From Bacteroidales bacterium (GTDB taxonomy: Bacteria > Bacteroidota > Bacteroidia > Bacteroidales > Paludibacteraceae): a DNA stretch of 16,238 bases. The notes below the pieces were generated by a model. It was not told the DNA's origin and made no database searches. It worked only from the letters and a program-made list of their open reading frames with translations. The stretch is taken from assembly GCA_900767595.1 (NCBI GenBank), contig CAAFZS010000038.1:1-16238 (forward strand), written 5' to 3'. Below, piece by piece: positions 1-7,092 of the stretch. A program made the position numbers and the translations under genes. Position 1 is the stretch's first letter; each line of letters starts with the position of its first letter.

Positions 1-1
1 G

Positions 2-676
2 ATTGCCCGTAAGTCCGATAACCCGTCTATCACGCGCGACGTGTCGGGCGAAGGTGTACAACAAGGACTGCTCAAACTGCTCGAAGGAGCGGTGGTGAAT
101 GTTCCCCCCGAAGGCGGACGCAAACATCCCGAGCAGGAGTTTGTGCACGTGAATACACAGCATATACTCTTTATCTGCGGAGGGGCTTTTGACGGAATAG
201 AAAAGAAAATTGCCCAACGAATGAACACCCAGGTGGTAGGGTTTGAGGCCAGCAAGCAAGCGGAGAAGATTGACAAAAACAACTTGCTGCAATACATTGC
301 ACCGCAGGACCTCAAGTCGTTTGGACTGATTCCGGAGATTATCGGCCGTTTACCTATTCTCACGTATCTGCACCCGCTGGATAGAGACGCATTGCGTAGG
401 ATTCTCATCGAACCCAAGAACGCGCTCACCAAGCAGTACCAGAAACTGATGGCGATGGATGGAGTTGCCCTCAGCTTCGAGGACGAGGCATTGGATTATA
501 TCGTGGATAAAGCAATTGAATACAAAGTAGGGGCCCGCGGACTGAGAAACCTCGTGGAAACGATTATGATTGATATTATGTACGATATCCCCGCTTCACC
601 TTTCGTCATAACGAAAGCTTATGCGCAAGAGCGCATTGAAAAAGCCAGTAAGTTGAAATTGCAAAACGCTATTTGA
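2..676 (+). CDS. clpX: ATP-dependent Clp protease ATP-binding subunit ClpX (3' part only)
   Basis: ClpX is the AAA+ unfoldase that feeds substrates to ClpP. The gene runs in from the left edge: the frame is open from base 2 and encodes the last 224 residues, so the N-terminal zinc domain and Walker A motif lie outside. Visible are the post-Walker B stretch (NPSITRDVSGEGVQQ), the pore-loop region with GGRKHP, the segment FICGGAFDGIEKKIAQR, and the sensor-2 motif VGARGLRNLVE in the small AAA+ subdomain. An internal ATG-like start at 41 is not the true start, because homology continues upstream of it. The TGA stop is followed after one base by ychF, so the two are probably co-transcribed. Identification is secure. 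Confidence 0.96.
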   Translation: MARKSDNPSITRDVSGEGVQQGLLKLLEGAVVNVPPEGGRKHPEQEFVHVNTQHILFICGGAFDGIEKKIAQRMNTQVVGFEASKQAEKIDKNNLLQYIAPQDLKSFGLIPEIIGRLPILTYLHPLDRDALRRILIEPKNALTKQYQKLMAMDGVALSFEDEALDYIVDKAIEYKVGARGLRNLVETIMIDIMYDIPASPFVITKAYAQERIEKASKLKLQNAI

Positions 677-677
677 T

Positions 678-1784
678 ATGTCATTAAAATGTGGAATAGT
701 AGGTCTGCCGAACGTAGGCAAATCGACCTTATTTAATTGTTTAAGTAATTCGAAAGCCCAGTCGGCTAACTTCCCTTTTTGTACGATTGAACCGAATGTA
801 GGTGTTATCACCGTTCCTGATGAGCGACTCATCAAACTGGGCGAACTGTGTAAACCCGAACGGGGTGTTATCCCCACCACGGTGGAGATTGTGGATATTG
901 CCGGTTTGGTGAAGGGTGCCAGTAAAGGCGAAGGACTGGGTAACCAGTTCTTGGCCAACATCCGCGAGACCGATGCTATCATCCACGTGTTGCGTTGTTT
1001 TGATGACGAGAACGTGGTGCATGTAGATGGCTCTGTGGACCCGGTACGCGACAAAGAAGTAATTGATACCGAACTCCAACTCAAAGACTTGGAGACGGTC
1101 GAATCGCGTATCCAAAAAATAGAGAAACAGGCGCGCGTAGGAGGGGACAAACAGGCTAAACTAGCCTTGGAGGTGTTGCAAAAATACCACGCGGCATTGA
1201 GCGAAGGCAAGGCGGCCCGTACCGTAGAATTGGAGACCAAAGAGGAACAAGCTGTTGCCAAAGAGATGTTCCTGCTTACCAACAAACCCGTGATGTATGT
1301 CTGCAATGTGGACGAGGCATCGGCCGTCAACGGAAACAAGTACGTCGAACAAGTTAAAACGGCCATTGCTAACGAAAACGCACAAGTGCTTGTCTTAGCG
1401 GCAAAGATTGAGAGCGAGATAGCGGAATTAGAGACCTATGAGGAAAGACAGATGTTCCTTGAAGAGATAGGACTGAAAGAGAGCGGTGTCAACCGCCTCA
1501 TCAAATCCGCCTATGCCTTACTCAATCTTCGTACGTTCCTTACCGCCGGAAGCGACGAAGTGCGCGCCTGGACCTTCAAGGCGGGCAGCAAAGCACCCCA
1601 ATGTGCAGGAGTGATCCACACGGATTTTGAGAAAGGATTTATCCGTGCCGAAGTCATCAAATATGAAGACTATATCTCCCTTGGCGGCGAAGCCGCTTGC
1701 CGCGCAGCCGGAAAGATGGGAGTTGAAGGAAAAGATTATTTGGTACAAGACGGAGATATAATGCATTTCTTGTTTAATGTGTAA
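678..1784 (+). CDS. ychF: Ribosome-associated ATPase/GTPase YchF (OLA1 family)
   Basis: YchF/OLA1 is a cytosolic Obg-related P-loop NTPase that binds ribosomes; family members prefer ATP over GTP. The 368-residue length is normal. The G1 loop is GLPNVGKST (residues 9-17), G3 is DIAG (73-76), and the G4 position reads NVDE (210-213) instead of the canonical NKxD, which is the family hallmark behind the altered nucleotide preference. A coiled-coil hairpin occupies the middle (about 130-200), and a TGS domain ends the protein (HTDFEKGFIRAEVI near the C-terminus). The ATG lies one base after the clpX stop, so translation may be coupled. Nothing looks damaged. Confidence 0.97.
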   Translation: MSLKCGIVGLPNVGKSTLFNCLSNSKAQSANFPFCTIEPNVGVITVPDERLIKLGELCKPERGVIPTTVEIVDIAGLVKGASKGEGLGNQFLANIRETDAIIHVLRCFDDENVVHVDGSVDPVRDKEVIDTELQLKDLETVESRIQKIEKQARVGGDKQAKLALEVLQKYHAALSEGKAARTVELETKEEQAVAKEMFLLTNKPVMYVCNVDEASAVNGNKYVEQVKTAIANENAQVLVLAAKIESEIAELETYEERQMFLEEIGLKESGVNRLIKSAYALLNLRTFLTAGSDEVRAWTFKAGSKAPQCAGVIHTDFEKGFIRAEVIKYEDYISLGGEAACRAAGKMGVEGKDYLVQDGDIMHFLFNV

Positions 1785-1787
1785 TTG

Positions 1788-1819
1788 GGTGTAGAGGTGT
1801 AGGGGAGTAGAGGAGTAGA
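1788..1819. repeat. 8-bp tandem repeat spacer (4 units)
   Basis: The gap between the ychF stop and the antiporter start is almost entirely four tandem octamers: ggtgtaga, ggtgtagg, ggagtaga, ggagtaga. Each unit carries a TAG. The purine-rich end (gaggagtagag) sits about 5-15 bases before the next ATG and could serve as the ribosome binding site. It is similar in design to the 7-bp spacers at 7051 and 11706. Confidence 0.85.
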
Positions 1820-1824
1820 GTATT

Positions 1825-2856
1825 ATGGACGGATTATTTGAAATATTATTAGAACACACTTGGTCGTTAGTGACGGTCTTATTGGTTGGGTTTGTACTCT
1901 TGGTTAAGGGTGCCGATTGGCTCGTGGACGGTGCGAGCGCAATAGCTAAGCGGTATAACGTAAGCGACCTTGTGATCGGACTGACGATTGTGGCCTTTGG
2001 TACCAGTCTGCCGGAGTTTGTGGTGAACATGATCTCTGTGGCTACGGGCAGCACCGACTTGGCGATTACGAATATCTTGGGCAGTAATACGATTAATGTC
2101 TTTGTTATCCTCGGTTGTGCGGCACTCATCTGCCCTATCACCAGCCAAAAGAGTTGTCGCCAATTCGATATGCCGTGGAATATTTTGGCGGGTATATTGG
2201 TGCTCTTTTTTGCCACTTATACTCGTCCTATGTCTTTTGATGGCGGATCGTTTGGTTCCTTCTCCACGATAGGAGGATTCATCACCGGTATTGGCGGTGT
2301 CGCTTTGCTTATCTGTTTTGCGATTTTTATGTGGCACAACATAAAGACCGCTACGCTGAAAGACCACTCCGTTGAAAGACCGCAGACAGCGTCTGTTGAA
2401 AGACTTATATCCATCCGACGTGCTATTGCGCTTATGATTGGAGGATTGGTAGGATTGGTTGTCGGGGGCGAGTTTATTGTTCGCTCAGCCACCCGCATCG
2501 CCGTTAATGCCGGAGTGAGCGAAGCGGTGATTGGTCTTACCGTGGTGGCTTTAGGAACGAGCCTGCCGGAATTGGCGACTTCCTGTATCGCCGCAGCCAA
2601 GAAGAATGTCGATATCGCCTTGGGCAATGTGGTGGGCAGTAATATCTTTAATGTGTTCTTTATCTTGGGAACGAGTGCGGTTATCAAACCCTTGCCGGCC
2701 TACGAAGGATTATGGATTGATGCCCTAATGGTGGTCCTTGGTTCGGTACTTATTCTGGCTATGGTGGAAGGTAAGAACCATCGTATCGAGCGTTGGCACG
2801 GAGCCGTGTTACTGCTTATCTATGCCGCCTACTTAACTTATCGACTTTCAGTGTAA
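1825..2856 (+). CDS. CaCA-family cation/Ca2+ antiporter (YrbG-like)
   Basis: This is an inner-membrane antiporter of the Ca2+:cation antiporter superfamily, exchanging Ca2+ (or a similar cation) for Na+ or H+. The 343 residues form two homologous halves. Alpha-1 carries GTSLPE (59-64) followed by GSNTINVF (86-93); alpha-2 carries GTSLPE (244-249) followed by GSNIFNVF (271-278). The acidic residues in the two GTSLPE motifs are the expected ion ligands. About ten hydrophobic segments are visible. The polar loop between the halves (about 174-195) is encoded by a dispersed 16-17 bp repeat in reverse orientation, and the stop codon lies in another copy. The ion actually transported cannot be read from sequence. 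Confidence 0.92.
   Translation: MDGLFEILLEHTWSLVTVLLVGFVLLVKGADWLVDGASAIAKRYNVSDLVIGLTIVAFGTSLPEFVVNMISVATGSTDLAITNILGSNTINVFVILGCAALICPITSQKSCRQFDMPWNILAGILVLFFATYTRPMSFDGGSFGSFSTIGGFITGIGGVALLICFAIFMWHNIKTATLKDHSVERPQTASVERLISIRRAIALMIGGLVGLVVGGEFIVRSATRIAVNAGVSEAVIGLTVVALGTSLPELATSCIAAAKKNVDIALGNVVGSNIFNVFFILGTSAVIKPLPAYEGLWIDALMVVLGSVLILAMVEGKNHRIERWHGAVLLLIYAAYLTYRLSV
2344..2405 (-). repeat. 16-17 bp dispersed repeat, inside the antiporter gene
   Basis: Read on the minus strand, this segment contains units built on tctttcagcgtagcgg: one close match (ttcagcgtagcggtctt), one diverged unit (ttcaacggagtggtct) and a longer degenerate one. It encodes the loop between the two antiporter halves (TATLKDHSVERPQTAS). 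The same unit occurs on the plus strand at 2844-2884 and 7648-7730. Confidence 0.75.
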
Positions 2857-2884
2857 CGGTCGTTTATCCTTCAGCGTAGCGGTC
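2844..2884 (+). repeat. 16-17 bp dispersed repeat across the antiporter/glycosyltransferase junction
   Basis: Two units are visible: actttcagtgtaacggtc and tccttcagcgtagcggtc, separated by a short stretch. The antiporter TAA stop lies inside the first unit, and the next gene's ATG follows directly after the second. The whole spacer is therefore repeat-derived, and no separate ribosome binding site is visible. Confidence 0.78.
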
Positions 2885-3685
2885 ATGTTCAATATCTCCA
2901 TTGTTCTATATAACCCTAACTGGGACGAGGTCAAGTCGTTGGTGACAGAACTCGTTCAAGCTCGGTCATTGAGAAAACTGTACCTCGTGGACAACTCGCC
3001 GGAGGAGACGAAATACAAGAAGACTTCCCCGAAAGAGCGTTATATCTGGAACAAAGGCAAGAACCTCGGTTACGGAGCGGCACATAATATCGCCATCCGC
3101 GAGAGTGTGTGGTATCAAACTCCGTTTCATTTGGTGATGAATGCGGATATAATCGTGCACCACGAGGATTTAGAGCGGTTGCACCGGTTTATGGAAGAAA
3201 ACGAGAAAGTGGGTCAGGTGATGCCTCACGTTGTTTATCCTAACGGACAGACGCAATATCTATGCAAATTGCTCCCTACCCCATTCGATGTGTTTGGTCG
3301 GCGGTTCTTACCCACTTCTTGGATGAAAAAACGCAACGAGCGGTACGAGTTGCGTCAGTTGGGGTACGACCGGATATTGAATGTGCCGTATCTGAGCGGC
3401 TGTTTTATGTTTCTTCGAACCGAGGCGGTACTCAAAGCGCGTCTTTTTGATGAGCGGTATTTTATGTATCCGGAGGATATAGACTTAACGCGCACCATTC
3501 ATCGCGATTATCTTACGTTATATCTTCCTGACATAACGATTATTCACAACCACGAGCAAGGGTCATACAAAAATCCCCACTTACTGAAAGTGCACATCAT
3601 CAATATGTGTCGCTATTTCAATAAATGGGGATGGGTGGTTGATAAAGAGCGGAGGCTCTTCAATCGCCTTACGCTTCAGCAGTAG
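2885..3685 (+). CDS. Family 2 glycosyltransferase (rhamnosyltransferase-like)
   Basis: This is a 266-residue GT-A fold glycosyltransferase, probably transferring a sugar from a nucleotide-sugar to a cell-surface glycan at the cytoplasmic face of the membrane. The N-terminus has the typical GT2 strand SIVLYNPN. VDNS (35-38) is followed by NKGKNLGYGAAHN (56-68) and the metal-binding NAD motif (86-88). The acceptor-side motif FMYPEDIDL and a following HNHEQGSY segment match WbbL-like enzymes. There is no long membrane segment. The donor sugar and target glycan are unknown. The last 17 bases overlap the 3' end of rpsP on the other strand, leaving no space for a terminator between them. Confidence 0.88.
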   Translation: MFNISIVLYNPNWDEVKSLVTELVQARSLRKLYLVDNSPEETKYKKTSPKERYIWNKGKNLGYGAAHNIAIRESVWYQTPFHLVMNADIIVHHEDLERLHRFMEENEKVGQVMPHVVYPNGQTQYLCKLLPTPFDVFGRRFLPTSWMKKRNERYELRQLGYDRILNVPYLSGCFMFLRTEAVLKARLFDERYFMYPEDIDLTRTIHRDYLTLYLPDITIIHNHEQGSYKNPHLLKVHIINMCRYFNKWGWVVDKERRLFNRLTLQQ

Positions 3686-4292
3686 CTTCCTCTGCAGGAG
3701 CAGCTTCTTCAGCAGCAGGAGCTTCCTCTACGGGAGCCTCTTCTACGGGAGCTTCTTCACCTTTAGCTTCTGCCTCGGCGGCAGCAGCCTCTTCAGCGGC
3801 TTGTTTAGCAGCAGCGGCTAAAGCCTCAGCGGCTTCTTTGCGCTTTGCAGCTACAGCTTCAGCTTTCGCTTTGTTAGCCTCTACTTCAGCAGCGAGGGCT
3901 TTCTTAGCTTCAGCGGCTTTCTTGTCAGCCTCACCCTTGGTGATCTTACCATTCTTAGCATCCTTCTCAGCTTTCCAAGCAGCGAAACGTTTTTGAGCTT
4001 CCTCTTCAGAGAAAGCACCTTTCTTAACACCACCTTGGAGGTGCTTCATCAGAAGTACACCTTCACCGGAAAGAATAAAACGGACGGTGTCGGTCATTTG
4101 TGCACCAACGTTAACCCAATAAAGAGCGCGCTCAAAGTTGAGGTCTACTTTAACAGGATTGGTGTTGGGGTTGTACGAACCGATACGTTCAATGATTTTG
4201 CCGTCACGCGGTGAACGGCTGTCGGCTACTACGATGTGATAGTACGCGTAGTCTTTGTGGCCATGACGGGCCAAACGAATTTTTGTTGCCAT
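3669..4292 (-). CDS. rpsP: 30S ribosomal protein S16 with long Ala/Glu-rich tail
   Basis: S16 is an assembly protein of the small ribosomal subunit. The N-terminal domain is canonical (MATKIRLARHGHKDYAYYHIVVADSRSPRDG, given here in two overlapping parts: MATKIRLARHGHKDY and YYHIVVADSRSPRDG), followed by IERIGSYNPN and an ALYWVNVGAQ segment. The usual S16 is about 80-90 residues. This one has 207, with an extra charged, helical Lys/Ala/Glu region from about residue 105 and a terminal tail with repeated APVEE units. Long tails of this type are known from Bacteroidota S16. The gene is transcribed from its own promoter at 4375-4406. Its 3' end overlaps the converging glycosyltransferase gene by 17 bases. 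Confidence 0.96.
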   Translation of the reverse strand: MATKIRLARHGHKDYAYYHIVVADSRSPRDGKIIERIGSYNPNTNPVKVDLNFERALYWVNVGAQMTDTVRFILSGEGVLLMKHLQGGVKKGAFSEEEAQKRFAAWKAEKDAKNGKITKGEADKKAAEAKKALAAEVEANKAKAEAVAAKRKEAAEALAAAAKQAAEEAAAAEAEAKGEEAPVEEAPVEEAPAAEEAAPAEEATAEA

Positions 4293-4374
4293 AAGCTTTA
4301 ATTTGTGAGCTATAATTACACGAATTACATGCTCGGGTTAATAATATGGTATGCCTTTTTCTCGAAAAAGCGTG

Positions 4375-4406
4375 CAAAAGTACAATTTTTTTTTGATATA
4401 TGCAAA
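4375..4406 (-). promoter_or_regulatory. Bacteroidota-type promoter for rpsP
   Basis: On the minus strand the -33 element TTTG (plus coordinates 4403-4406) is followed after 20 nt by TACTTTTG (4375-4382), matching TTTG-N19/20-TAnnTTTG. It lies about 80 bases upstream of the rpsP start. It is interlocked with the oppositely oriented holB promoter. Confidence 0.8.
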
Positions 4407-4422
4407 TTTTTTTGTAATTTTG
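4392..4422 (+). promoter_or_regulatory. Bacteroidota-type promoter for the holB gene string
   Basis: TTTG (4392-4395), exactly 19 nt, then TAATTTTG (4415-4422) on the plus strand. This is a full match to the Bacteroidota consensus, 20 bases before the holB ATG, so the 5' leader would be very short. The -33 element sits inside the spacer of the rpsP promoter and vice versa. Confidence 0.75.
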
Positions 4423-4441
4423 TGCGATTTTTTGAAAAACT

Positions 4442-5557
4442 ATGCAATTTAAAGCGATTATAGGACAGGAAGACATCAAAGGACAGCTCACCAAAGCCGT
4501 TCGGGAAGGACGTATCCCCCATGCCCAATTATTCACGGGTCCAAGCGGGGTCGGCAAACTGCAATTAGCCATTGCTTATGCCCAATACCTGGCTTGTCCC
4601 AACCGCACGGAAACGGATTCGTGCGGAGTCTGCCCCTCCTGCCTGCAATACCAAAAACTACAACACCCCGACCTGCATTTCGCTTACCCGATCGTCAAAG
4701 ACGACCGCGGCGATACCTGTGCGGATTTTGCCGAGCAATGGCGAACCATCCTCTTAGAGCAACCCTACTTCGATCTCGACGATTGGTACAAAGCCTTAGG
4801 CGTAGAAGCAAAACAAGGGATGATCTACGAGAAAGAGAGCAGCGAGATCCTGCGCCAACTCAGCCTCAAAGCTTTTGCCGACGGGTTTAAGACCATGATC
4901 ATCTGGCAACCGGAGAAGATGAATACCGTCTGCGCAAATAAACTGCTCAAACTCTTGGAGGAGCCACCCGAAAAGACGAACTTTATCTTAGTAAGCGAAC
5001 ATCCCGAACTGCTGCTGACCACGATTCTCAGTCGCGTGCAGCAAATCTATATCCCCCGCCTAAGCAACGAACTGATGACCGAACGTTTCGGTGCGGACAT
5101 CGCCCATATTGCCAACGGCAGTTATCTGGCGGCGATAAAGTTAGTGGAGAGTGAAAGTGAAAGAGGAACGTACTTTGACCAGTTTGTCAGTCTCATGCGC
5201 AACGCATGGCTCGTAGGACACAAGAAGAACTATGATGCGTTGCAGAGCCTAAAGAAATGGAGCCTTGAGATAGCGGACAGTAAGGTGGGGCGCGAGAAAC
5301 AGAAAGCGTTCTTGCAATATGCCCAACAGCAGTTGAGAGAGAATTATATTGCCAACCTCCATCAGTCCGAACTCAATTACCAAACGAGCAAGGAGCAGGA
5401 CTTCTCCAAGAACTTCGCCCCGTTTGTTCACGACGGAAACATAGAGAAACTGATGAATGAATTGCAGAAAGCCGAAGTGCAGATAACGCAGAACGGAAAC
5501 GCAAAGATTATCTTCTTTGACCTTTGTTTGCAGTTTATTGTTTTGATAAAAAAATAA
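4442..5557 (+). CDS. holB: DNA polymerase III delta' subunit
   Basis: Delta' is a clamp-loader subunit that helps place the beta clamp on DNA. The 371 residues start with the AAA+ module (IIGQEDIKGQL, then PHAQLFTGPSGVGK). The P-loop reads GPSGVGKL (33-40), lacking the Ser/Thr after Lys, as expected for a subunit that does not hydrolyse ATP. A zinc-binding set C52, C61, C64, C67 follows. LLKLLEEPPEKTNFIL and the sensor segment TTILSRVQQ are also present. The C-terminal collar region is divergent, as is usual in this phylum. A purine-rich 6-bp repeat encodes VESESERG near residues 235-242. It is the first gene of the long plus-strand string, with ricT 5 bases downstream. Confidence 0.93.
   Translation: MQFKAIIGQEDIKGQLTKAVREGRIPHAQLFTGPSGVGKLQLAIAYAQYLACPNRTETDSCGVCPSCLQYQKLQHPDLHFAYPIVKDDRGDTCADFAEQWRTILLEQPYFDLDDWYKALGVEAKQGMIYEKESSEILRQLSLKAFADGFKTMIIWQPEKMNTVCANKLLKLLEEPPEKTNFILVSEHPELLLTTILSRVQQIYIPRLSNELMTERFGADIAHIANGSYLAAIKLVESESERGTYFDQFVSLMRNAWLVGHKKNYDALQSLKKWSLEIADSKVGREKQKAFLQYAQQQLRENYIANLHQSELNYQTSKEQDFSKNFAPFVHDGNIEKLMNELQKAEVQITQNGNAKIIFFDLCLQFIVLIKK
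5144..5170 (+). repeat. 6-bp purine-rich repeat, copy in holB
   Basis: The segment begins gtggagagtgaaagtgaaag and ends gaggaacg. It is nearly the same as 8111-8143 in mrp, which has one extra 6-bp unit. Here it is read in the frame giving VESESERGT. Confidence 0.65.
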
Positions 5558-5562
5558 GAACC

Positions 5563-6633
5563 ATGATAAAAGAAAAGTTTAATTCTAAGCACATGCTTCC
5601 GGTAGTGGACTGGTTATGCGACCTGCCGGAAACACAGAAAGCCACCGACTTGGTGGAGGTGCAGTTTAAGAATACCCGTAAAGGTTTTTATCGCAACACC
5701 AATAACCTTCCTCTGGAAAAAGGTTCGGTCGTGGTGGTGGTAGGCAATCCGGGTTACGACATTGGCGAGGTGACCCTAACGGGACAACTCGTCTTATTAC
5801 AAGTCAAGAAGAACCGTATCGACTTTGACCGCTACGAGGTAAGAGATATCCTTCGTTTTGCCACGCAAGAGGACCTTGATAAAGCCGCTCTTGCTCATGC
5901 TAAAGAGCACGAGACAATGATCAAAGCCCGCCAACTGGCCAAGTCGTTGGGCTTGGAGATGAAGATTGGCGATGTAGAGTACCAAGGCGATGGCGGTAAG
6001 GCCATCTTCTACTATATTGCCGACGGACGCGTGGACTTCCGTCAGCTCATCAAAGTGTATGCCGAGACCTTCCGCATCCGTATTGAGATGAAGCAGATCG
6101 GAGCCCGCCAAGAGGCAGGACGTATCGGTGGTACCGGTCCTTGCGGACGCGAACTGTGTTGCTCGACGTGGATGACGAACTTCACTTCGGTGGGTACCGG
6201 TGCGGCGCGGTTGCAGAATATAGCACCCAATCCGCAGAAACTTGCCGGACAGTGCGCTAAACTCAAATGCTGCCTGAACTACGAGGTGCCAACCTACGAG
6301 GAGGCGGTAGGCAAACTGCCGCAGCGGAATATCCCGTTGGAGACCAAAGACGGAACGTTCTATTTCTTTTCTTCTGATCCGCTCAAGGAGGAGGTCACTT
6401 ATTCCACCGACCAACGTATGCCGGTGAACCTGCAAGCCATCTCCGCACAGCGAGCCAAAGAGATTATTGAGATGAACAAGCGGGGCGAGAAACCTGTTTC
6501 ACTGGAGGGCAAAGCCACCACCGCACAGGTACAAGAGATAGGCTACTACCACAACGTGGTCGGACAAGACGATGTCACCCGTTTTGACAAGAAAAAGAAA
6601 CATGAAAAAAATAATCGCAATCATCGCCATTAG
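5563..6633 (+). CDS. ricT: PSP1-domain protein, RicT/YaaT family
   Basis: RicT (YaaT) is a cytosolic PSP1-domain protein. In Bacillus it forms the RicAFT complex, which carries [4Fe-4S] clusters and influences RNA processing; the Bacteroidota role is not established. I start at the ATG at 5563 (MIKEKFNSKHMLP), 5 bases after the holB stop, rather than an upstream in-frame ATG that would overlap holB by over 30 bases. This gives 356 residues. Cysteines C194, C199, C200, C231, C236 and C237 lie in GPCGRELCC and GQCAKLKCC, the expected cluster-ligand arrangement. The Lys-rich tail (DKKKKHEKNNRNHRH) overlaps the start of gldH by 32 bases. Confidence 0.92.
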   Translation: MIKEKFNSKHMLPVVDWLCDLPETQKATDLVEVQFKNTRKGFYRNTNNLPLEKGSVVVVVGNPGYDIGEVTLTGQLVLLQVKKNRIDFDRYEVRDILRFATQEDLDKAALAHAKEHETMIKARQLAKSLGLEMKIGDVEYQGDGGKAIFYYIADGRVDFRQLIKVYAETFRIRIEMKQIGARQEAGRIGGTGPCGRELCCSTWMTNFTSVGTGAARLQNIAPNPQKLAGQCAKLKCCLNYEVPTYEEAVGKLPQRNIPLETKDGTFYFFSSDPLKEEVTYSTDQRMPVNLQAISAQRAKEIIEMNKRGEKPVSLEGKATTAQVQEIGYYHNVVGQDDVTRFDKKKKHEKNNRNHRH

Positions 6634-7060
6634 CGGGTTGGTGTTGGGGTGTAAGACCAACATCACCTATTCATCCTTCCAATCCGTGCCGCTGTTTCAG
6701 TGGGCAATGGATTCGGTCGCTACGTTTACCTATGAAGCGCAGCAAGGTTATGATGGGCGAATCTTGTTGGATGTAAGGCACACAAACAACTACCCTTACC
6801 AAAACATGTGGCTGTTTGTAGGTGTCAATACGCCGGATACGAATTATGTCGATTCCATCGAGTTTTATTTGGCAGACGATCGGGGCAAATGGCTCGGCAA
6901 AGGACGCAACGGACTCTTCGATATGCCGGTGCTTTACGAACAGCACTTTGCTTTCGACAGTGCCGGTGTCTATACTTTTACCTTGCAGCACGGAATGCGT
7001 GAAAAAGCCTTACGAGGAGTTAGCGATATAGGGATAATTGTTGAAAGGAATGAGGATTGA
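6602..7060 (+). CDS. gldH: GldH-type lipoprotein
   Basis: GldH was named as a gliding-motility lipoprotein in Flavobacterium, but homologues occur in non-gliding Bacteroidales, where the role is unclear. The 152-residue product starts at the ATG at 6602 and has a lipoprotein signal (MKKIIAIIAISGLVLGC) with the acylated Cys at position 17. The mature part carries family-typical runs: RHTNNYPYQNMWLFVGV, a DSIEFYLADDRGKWLGKG segment, and QHGMREKALRGVSDIGI. Placement directly after ricT, overlapping it by 32 bases, is a common Bacteroidota arrangement. The last codons and the stop lie in a 7-bp tandem repeat, so the NED end may be repeat-derived. Confidence 0.9.
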   Translation: MKKIIAIIAISGLVLGCKTNITYSSFQSVPLFQWAMDSVATFTYEAQQGYDGRILLDVRHTNNYPYQNMWLFVGVNTPDTNYVDSIEFYLADDRGKWLGKGRNGLFDMPVLYEQHFAFDSAGVYTFTLQHGMREKALRGVSDIGIIVERNED

Positions 7061-7092
7061 GGATTGAGGATTAAGGATTAAAGAATGAAGAA
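7051..7092 (+). repeat. 7-bp tandem repeat spacer (6 units)
   Basis: Six heptamers run in series: tgaggat three times, then taaggat, taaagaa, tgaagaa. The gldH stop (7058-7060) and the trmB ATG (7085-7087) are both inside the array. Each unit starts with TGA or TAA, and because 7 is not a multiple of 3, stops occur in all frames. The xylA/xylE spacer carries the reverse complement of a related unit. Confidence 0.88.

Noticed and set aside
3669..3980. Long Ala/Glu tail of S16 as a frameshift or fusion
   Set aside because: Extended charged tails on S16 are common in Bacteroidota; frame and composition are smooth.
4442..4561. Defective P-loop in HolB (GPSGVGKL instead of GKS/T)
   Set aside because: Delta' subunits normally do not hydrolyse ATP, so this is expected for the family and not a sign of a broken gene.
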